The notes under the pieces: model-generated
Database searches by the model: none
The model's input: only the letters and a program-made list of their open reading frames with translations
Told to the model about the DNA's origin: nothing
Made by a program: the position numbers and the translations under genes
Source of the DNA: Siphonodentalium dalli
Lineage: Eukaryota > Mollusca > Scaphopoda > Gadilida > Siphonodentaliidae
Direction: 5' to 3'
NCBI GenBank assembly: GCA_032622095.1
Contig: CP136064.1
Coordinates: 39,608,426-39,672,425 of the forward strand
DNA length: 64,000 nucleotides
In this document: positions 57,501 through 64,000 of the stretch, in pieces
How the letters are laid out: each line of letters starts with the position of its first letter
How positions within the stretch are numbered: position 1 is the first letter of the stretch

Positions 57501-60500
57501 GTATGATTATCGCTGGGTGTATTGAGCTCTCATTGATATGTATGATTATCGCTGGGTGTATTGAGCACACATTGATATGTATGATTATCGCTGGGTGTAT
57601 TGAGCACTCATTGATATGTATGCTTATCGCTGGGTGTATTGAGCACACATTGATATGTATGATTATCGCTGGGTGTATTGAGCACTCATTGATATGTATG
57701 ATTATCGCTGGGTGTTGTATGCTTATCGCTGGGTGTATTGAGCACACATTGATATGTATGCTTATCGCTGGGTGTATTGAGCCCTCATTGATATGTATGA
57801 TTATCGCTGGGTGTATTGAGCACTCATTGATATGTATGATTATCGCTGGGTGTATTGAGCACTCATTGATATGTATGATTATCGCTGGGTGTTGTATGCT
57901 TATCGCTGGGTGTATTGAGCACTCATTGATATGTATGATTATCGCTGGGTGTTGTATGCCTATGGCTGGGTGTATTGAGCACTCATTGATATGTATGATT
58001 ATCGCTGGGTGTTGTATGCCTATGGCTGGGTGTATTGAGCACTCATTGATGTGTATGATTATCGCTGTGTGTATTTAGCACTCATTGATATGTATGATTA
58101 TCGCTGGGCGTATTGAGCACTCATTGAAATGTATGATTATCGCTGAGTGTATTGAGCACTCATTGATATGTATGATTATCGCTGGGTGTATTGAGCACTC
58201 ATTGAAATGTATGATTATCGCTGGGTGTATTGAGCACTCATTGATATGTATGATTATCGCTGGGCGTATTGAGCACTCATTGAAATGTATGATTATCGCT
58301 GGGTGTATTGAGCACTCATTGATGTGTATGATTATCGCTGGGTGTATTGAGCACTCATTGATATGTATGATTATCGCTGGGTGTTGTATGCCTATGGCTG
58401 GGTGTATTGAGCACTCATTGATATGTATGATTATCGCTGGGTGTTGTATGCTTATCGCTGGGTGTATTGAGCACTCATTGATATGTATGATTATCGCTGG
58501 GCGTATGGAGCACTCATTGAAATGTATGATTATCGCTGGGCGTATTGAGCACTCATTGATATGTATGATTATCGCTGGGCGTATTGAGCACTCATTGATA
58601 TGTATGATTATCGCTGGGTGTTGTATGCTTATCGCTGGGTGTATTGAGCACTCATTGATATGTATGATTATCGCTGGGCGTATTGAGCACTCATTGATAT
58701 GTATGATTATCGCTGGGTGTATTGAGCTCTCATTGATATGTATGATTATCGCTGGGTGTTGTATGTTTATCGCTGGGTGTATTGAGCACTCATTGATATG
58801 TATGATTATCGCTGTGTGTATTGAGCTCTCATTGATATGTATGATTATCGCTGGGTGTATTGAGCACTCCTTGATATGTATGATTATCGCTGGGTGTTGT
58901 ATGTTTATCGCTGGGTGTATTGAGCTCCCATTGATATGTATGATTATCGCTGGGTGTATTGAGCTCTCATTGATATGTATGATTATCGCTGGGTGTATTG
59001 AGCACTCATTGATATGTATGATTATCGCTGGGTTTTGTATGTTTATCGCTGGGTGTATTGAGCTCTCATTGATATGTATGATTATCGCTGGGTGTATTGA
59101 GCACTCATTGATATGTATGATTATCGCTGGGTGTATTGAGCACTCATTGATATGTATGATTATCGCTGGGTGTATTGAGCACTCATTGATATGTATGATT
59201 ATCGCTGGGTGTATTGAGCCCTCGTTGATATGTATGATTATCGCTGGGTGTATTGAGCCCTCATTGATATGTATGATTATCGCTGGGTGTATTGAGCACT
59301 CATTGATATGTATGATTATCGCTGGGTGTATTGAGCTCTCATTGATATGTATGATTATCGCTGGGTGTATTGAGCACTCATTGATATGTATGATTATCGC
59401 TGGGTGTATTGAGCACTCATTGATATGTATGATTATCGCTGGGTGTATTGATTACACATTGATATGTATGATTATCGCCGGGTGTATTGAGCACTCATTG
59501 ATATGTATGATTATCGCTGGGCGTATTGAGCACTCATTGATATGTATGATCATCGCTGTGTGTATTGAGCACTCATTGATATGTATGATTATCGCTGGGT
59601 GTATTGAGCACTCATTGATATGTATGCTTATCGCTGGGTGTATTGAGCACTCATTGATATGTATGATTATCGCTGGGTGTATTGAGCACTCATTGATATG
59701 TATGATTATCAATGGGTGTATTGAGCACTCATTGATATGTATGATTATCGCTGGGTGTTGTATGCTTATCGCTGGGTGTATTGAGCACTCATTGATATGT
59801 ATGATTATCGCTGGGTGTTGTATGATTATCGCTGGGTGTATTGAGCACTCATTGATATGTCTGATTATCGCTGGGTGTATTGAGCACTCATTGATATGTC
59901 TGATTATCGCTAGGTGCATTGAGCACTCATTGATATGTATGATTATCGCTGTGTGTATTGAGCACTCGTTGATATGTATGAGCATCGCTGTGTGTATTGA
60001 GCACTCATTGATATGTATGATTATCGCTGGGTGTATTGCGTACTCATTGATATGTATGATTATCGCTGGGTGTATTGAGCACTCATTGATGTGTATAGTT
60101 ATCGCTGGGTGTATTGAGCACTCATTGATGTGTATAGTTATCGCTGGGTGTATTGAGCACTCATTGATATGTATGATTATCGCTGGGTGTATTGAGCACT
60201 CATTGATATGTATGATTATCGCTGGGTGTATTGAGCCCTCATTGATATGTATGATTATCGCTGGGTGTATTGAGCACTCATTGATATGTATGATTATCGC
60301 TGGGTGTATTGAGCACTCATTGATATGTATGATTATCGATGGGTGTATTGAGCACTCATTGATATGTATGATTATCGCTGGGTGTATTGAGCACTCATTG
60401 ATATGTATGATTATCGCTGGGTGTATTGAGCACTCATTGATATGTATGCTTATCGCTGGGTGTATTGAGCACTCATTGATATGTATGATTATCGCTGGGT

Positions 60501-63500
60501 GTATTGAGCACTCATTGATATGTATGATTATCGGTGGGTGTATTGAGCACTCATTGATATGTATGATTATCGGTGGGTGTATTGAGCACTCATTGATATG
60601 TATGATTATCGCTGGGTGTTGTATGATTATCGCTGGGTGTATTGAGCACTCATTGATATGTATGATTATCGCTGGGTGTATTGAGCACTCATTGATATGT
60701 ATGATTATCGCTGGGTGTTGTATGCGTATCGCTGGGTGTATTGAGCACTCATTGATATGTATGATTATCGCTGGGTGTATTGAGCACTCATTGATATGTA
60801 TGATTATCGCTGGGTGTATTGAGCACTCATTGAGTGTATGATTATCGCTGGGTGTATTGAGCACTCATTGATATGTATGATTATCGCTGGGCGTATTCAG
60901 CACTCATTGAAATGTATGATTAAGGCTAGGTGTATTGAGCACTCATTGATTTGTATGATTATCGCTGGGTGTTGTATGCTTATGGATGGGTGTATTGAGC
61001 ACTCATTGATATGTATCATTATCGCTGGGCGTATTGAGCACTCATTGATATGTATGATTATCGCTGGGTGTTGTATGCTTATCGCTGGGTGTATTGAGCA
61101 CTCATTGATATGTATGATTATCGCTGGGTGTTGTATGCTTATCGCTGGGTGTATTGAGCACTCATTGATATGTATGATTATCGCTGGGTGTATTGAGCAC
61201 TCATTGATATGTGTGATTATCGCTGGGTGTATTGAGCACTCATTGATATGTATGATTATCGCTGGGTGTATTGAGCACTCATTGATATGTATGATTATCG
61301 CTGGGTGTTGTATGCTTATCGCTGGGTGTATTGAGCACTCATTGATATGTATGATTATCGCTGGGTGTATTGAGCACTCATTGATATGTGCGATTATCGC
61401 TGGGTGTATTGAGCACTCATTGATATGTATGATTATCGCTGGGTGTATTGAGCACTCATTGATATGTATGATTATCGCTGGGTGTTGTATGCGTATCGCT
61501 GGGTGTATTGAGCACTCATTGATATGTATGATTATCGCTGGGTGTATTGAGCACTCATTGATATGTATGATTATCGCTGGGTGTATTGAGCACTCATTGA
61601 TATGTATGATTATCGCTGGGTGTATTGAGCACTCATTGATATGTGTGATTATCGCTGGGTGTATTGAGCACTCATTGATATGTATGATTATCGCTGGGTG
61701 TATTGGGCACTCATTGATATGTATGATTATCGCTGGGTGTATTGAGCACTCATTGATATGTATGATTATCGCTGGGTGTATTGAGCACTCATTGATATGT
61801 ATGATTATCGCTGGGTGTATTGAGCACTCATTGACATGTATGATTATCGCTGGGTGTATTGAGCACTCATTGATATGTATGATTATCGCTGGGTGTATTG
61901 AGCACTCATTGATATGTATGATTATCGCTGGGTGTTGTATGATTATCGCTGGGTGTATTGAGCACTCATTGATATGTATGATTATCGCTGGGTGTATTGA
62001 GCTCTCATTGATATGTATGATTATCGCTGGGTGTATTGAGCACACATTGATATGTATGATTATCGCTGGGTGTATTGAGCACTCATTGATATGTATGCTT
62101 ATCGCTGGGTGTATTGAGCACACATTGATATGTATGATTATCGCTGGGTGTATTGAGCACTCATTGATATGTATGATTATCGCTGGGTGTTGTATGCTTA
62201 TCGCTGGGTGTATTGAGCACACATTGATATGTATGCTTATCGCTGGGTGTATTGAGCCCTCATTGATATGTATGATTATCGCTGGGTGTATTGAGCACTC
62301 ATTGATATGTATGATTATCGCTGGGTGTATTGAGCACTCATTGATATGTATGATTATCGCTGGGTGTTGTATGCTTATCGCTGGGTGTATTGAGCACTCA
62401 TTGATATGTATGATTATCGCTGGGTGTTGTATGCCTATGGCTGGGTGTATTGAGCACTCATTGATATGTATGATTATCGCTGGGTGTTGTATGCCTATGG
62501 CTGGGTGTATTGAGCACTCATTGATGTGTATGATTATCGCTGTGTGTATTTAGCACTCATTGATATGTATGATTATCGCTGGGCGTATTGAGCACTCATT
62601 GAAATGTATGATTATCGCTGAGTGTATTGAGCACTCATTGATATGTATGATTATCGCTGGGTGTATTGAGCACTCATTGAAATGTATGATTATCGCTGGG
62701 TGTATTGAGCACTCATTGATATGTATGATTATCGCTGGGCGTATTGAGCACTCATTGAAATGTATGATTATCGCTGGGTGTATTGAGCACTCATTGATGT
62801 GTATGATTATCGCTGGGTGTATTGAGCACTCATTGATATGTATGATTATCGCTGGGTGTTGTATGTTTATCGCTGGGTGTATTGAGCTCTCATTGATATG
62901 TATGATTATCGCTGGGTGTATTGAGCTCTCATTGATATGTATGATTATCGCTGGGTGTATTGAGCACTCATTGATATGTATGATTATCGCTGGGTGTTGT
63001 ATGTTTATCGCTGGGTGTATTGAGCTCTCATTGATATGTATGATTATCGCTGGGTGTATTGAGCACTCATTGATATGTATGATTATCGCTGGGTGTATTG
63101 AGCACTCATTGATATGTATGATTATCGCTGGGTGTATTGAGCACTCATTGATATGTATGATTATCGCTGGGTGTATTGAGCCCTCATTGATATGTATGAT
63201 TATCGCTGGGTGTATTGAGCCCTCATTGATATGTATGATTATCGCTGGGTGTATTGAGCACTCATTGATATGTATGATTATCGCTGGGTGTATTGAGCTC
63301 TCATTGATATGTATGATTATCGCTGGGTGTATTGAGCACTCATTGATATGTATGATTATCGCTGGGCGTATTGAGCACACATTGATATGTATGATTATCG
63401 CTGGGTGTATTGAGCACTCATTGATATGTATGATTATCGCTGGGTGTTGTATGCTTATCGCTGGGTGTATTGAGCACACATTGATATGTATGCTTATCGC

Positions 63501-64000
63501 TGGGTGTATTGAGCCCTCATTGATATGTATGATTATCGCTGGGTGTATTGAGCACTCATTGATATGTATGATTATCGCTGGGTGTATTGAGCACTCATTG
63601 ATATGTATGATTATCGCTGGGTGTTGTATGCTTATCGCTGGGTGTATTGAGCACTCATTGATATGTATGATTATCGCTGGGTGTTGTATGCCTATGGCTG
63701 GGTGTATTGAGCACTCATTGATATGTATGATTATCGCTGGGTGTTGTATGCCTATGGCTGGGTGTATTGAGCACTCATTGATGTGTATGATTATCGCTGT
63801 GTGTATTTAGCACTCATTGATATGTATGATTATCGCTGGGCGTATTGAGCACTCATTGAAATGTATGATTATCGCTGAGTGTATTGAGCACTCATTGATA
63901 TGTATGATTATCGCTGGGTGTATTGAGCACTCATTGAAATGTATGATTATCGCTGGGTGTATTGAGCACTCATTGATATGTATGATTATCGCTGGGCGTA
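51597..64000. repeat. 39-bp satellite array with 21-bp short form, open at window end
   Basis: The unit is TGTATGATTATCGCTGGGTG plus TATTGAGCACTCATTGATA (39 bp). A short form of 21 bp lacks 18 bp (ATTGAGCACTCATTGATA) and is scattered through the array, often with TATGCTTATC or TATGCCTATGG variants. At least 12.4 kb long, it starts sharply at about 51597 and continues past 64000. Both unit lengths are multiples of three, so ORFs of up to 918 codons appear on both strands. I treat these as artefacts. A large-scale repeat of 4475 bp is visible (56363-58078 copied at 60838-62553). Confidence 0.97.

Noticed and set aside
58085-60841. 918-codon ORF and other long ORFs across the 39-bp satellite
   Set aside because: The unit length is a multiple of three and the unit lacks a stop in one frame of each strand. 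The repeats MIIAGCIEHSLIC and HPAIIIHINECSI are the same DNA read both ways.
51597-64000. CRISPR-like direct repeats
   Set aside because: Repeats are contiguous with no unique spacers, and the DNA is eukaryotic. This is a satellite.

Overview
The window is eukaryotic nuclear DNA. It is AT-rich, dominated by repeats, and has introns with canonical GT/AG ends, TTAA- and TAA-flanked DNA transposons, LINE relics, a Helitron and kilobases of minisatellite. The repeat styles (Helitrons whose 5' ends carry GTGT-rich DNA, BEL/Pao and Tx1/L1-like relics, many foldback MITEs) suggest a marine invertebrate, possibly a mollusc. The organism is an inference; nothing here fixes the species.

Layout. 0-4 kb: a tandem duplication carrying a TTAA-type foldback MITE, then a 63/80-bp minisatellite. 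4.7-6.3 kb: a PIF/Harbinger-like element with TAA target duplications. 6.8-9.7 kb: a decayed plus-strand LINE, split by a second TTAA MITE with intact target duplications. 11 kb: a BEL/Pao integrase C-terminal relic. 12-13.3 kb: a palindrome, a 7-bp repeat and a foldback MITE of another terminal type. 13.4-25.8 kb: a head-to-tail Helitron concatemer. Four non-autonomous units join exactly at CTAG/TC junctions, and a fifth 5' end leads into an autonomous Helitron with an intact 1670-aa Rep/helicase. Between that 5' end and the ORF lie a repeat array, a chimeric patch of the Helitron's own ORF, half of a RING finger on the opposite strand, and four tandem histone-type 3' stem-loops. 26-29.2 kb: a foldback element with a nested MITE, and a minus-strand LINE 3' end. 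29.9-50.5 kb: one probable host gene in five phase-compatible exons (191 codons plus stop) with SHIPPO-like motifs as in ODF3/CIMAP proteins. Its introns hold nested inverted-repeat elements, a 9-bp-TSD element and a 42-bp minisatellite with an AATAAA in most units. 51.6-64 kb: a 39-bp satellite with a 21-bp short form and a large-scale repeat of about 4.48 kb, running off the window.

Working together: only two protein-coding units look intact, the Helitron transposase and the SHIPPO-like gene. The transposase is the obvious trans-acting source for the tandem non-autonomous units beside it, because the termini are shared. Most other long ORFs are minisatellite or strand shadows.
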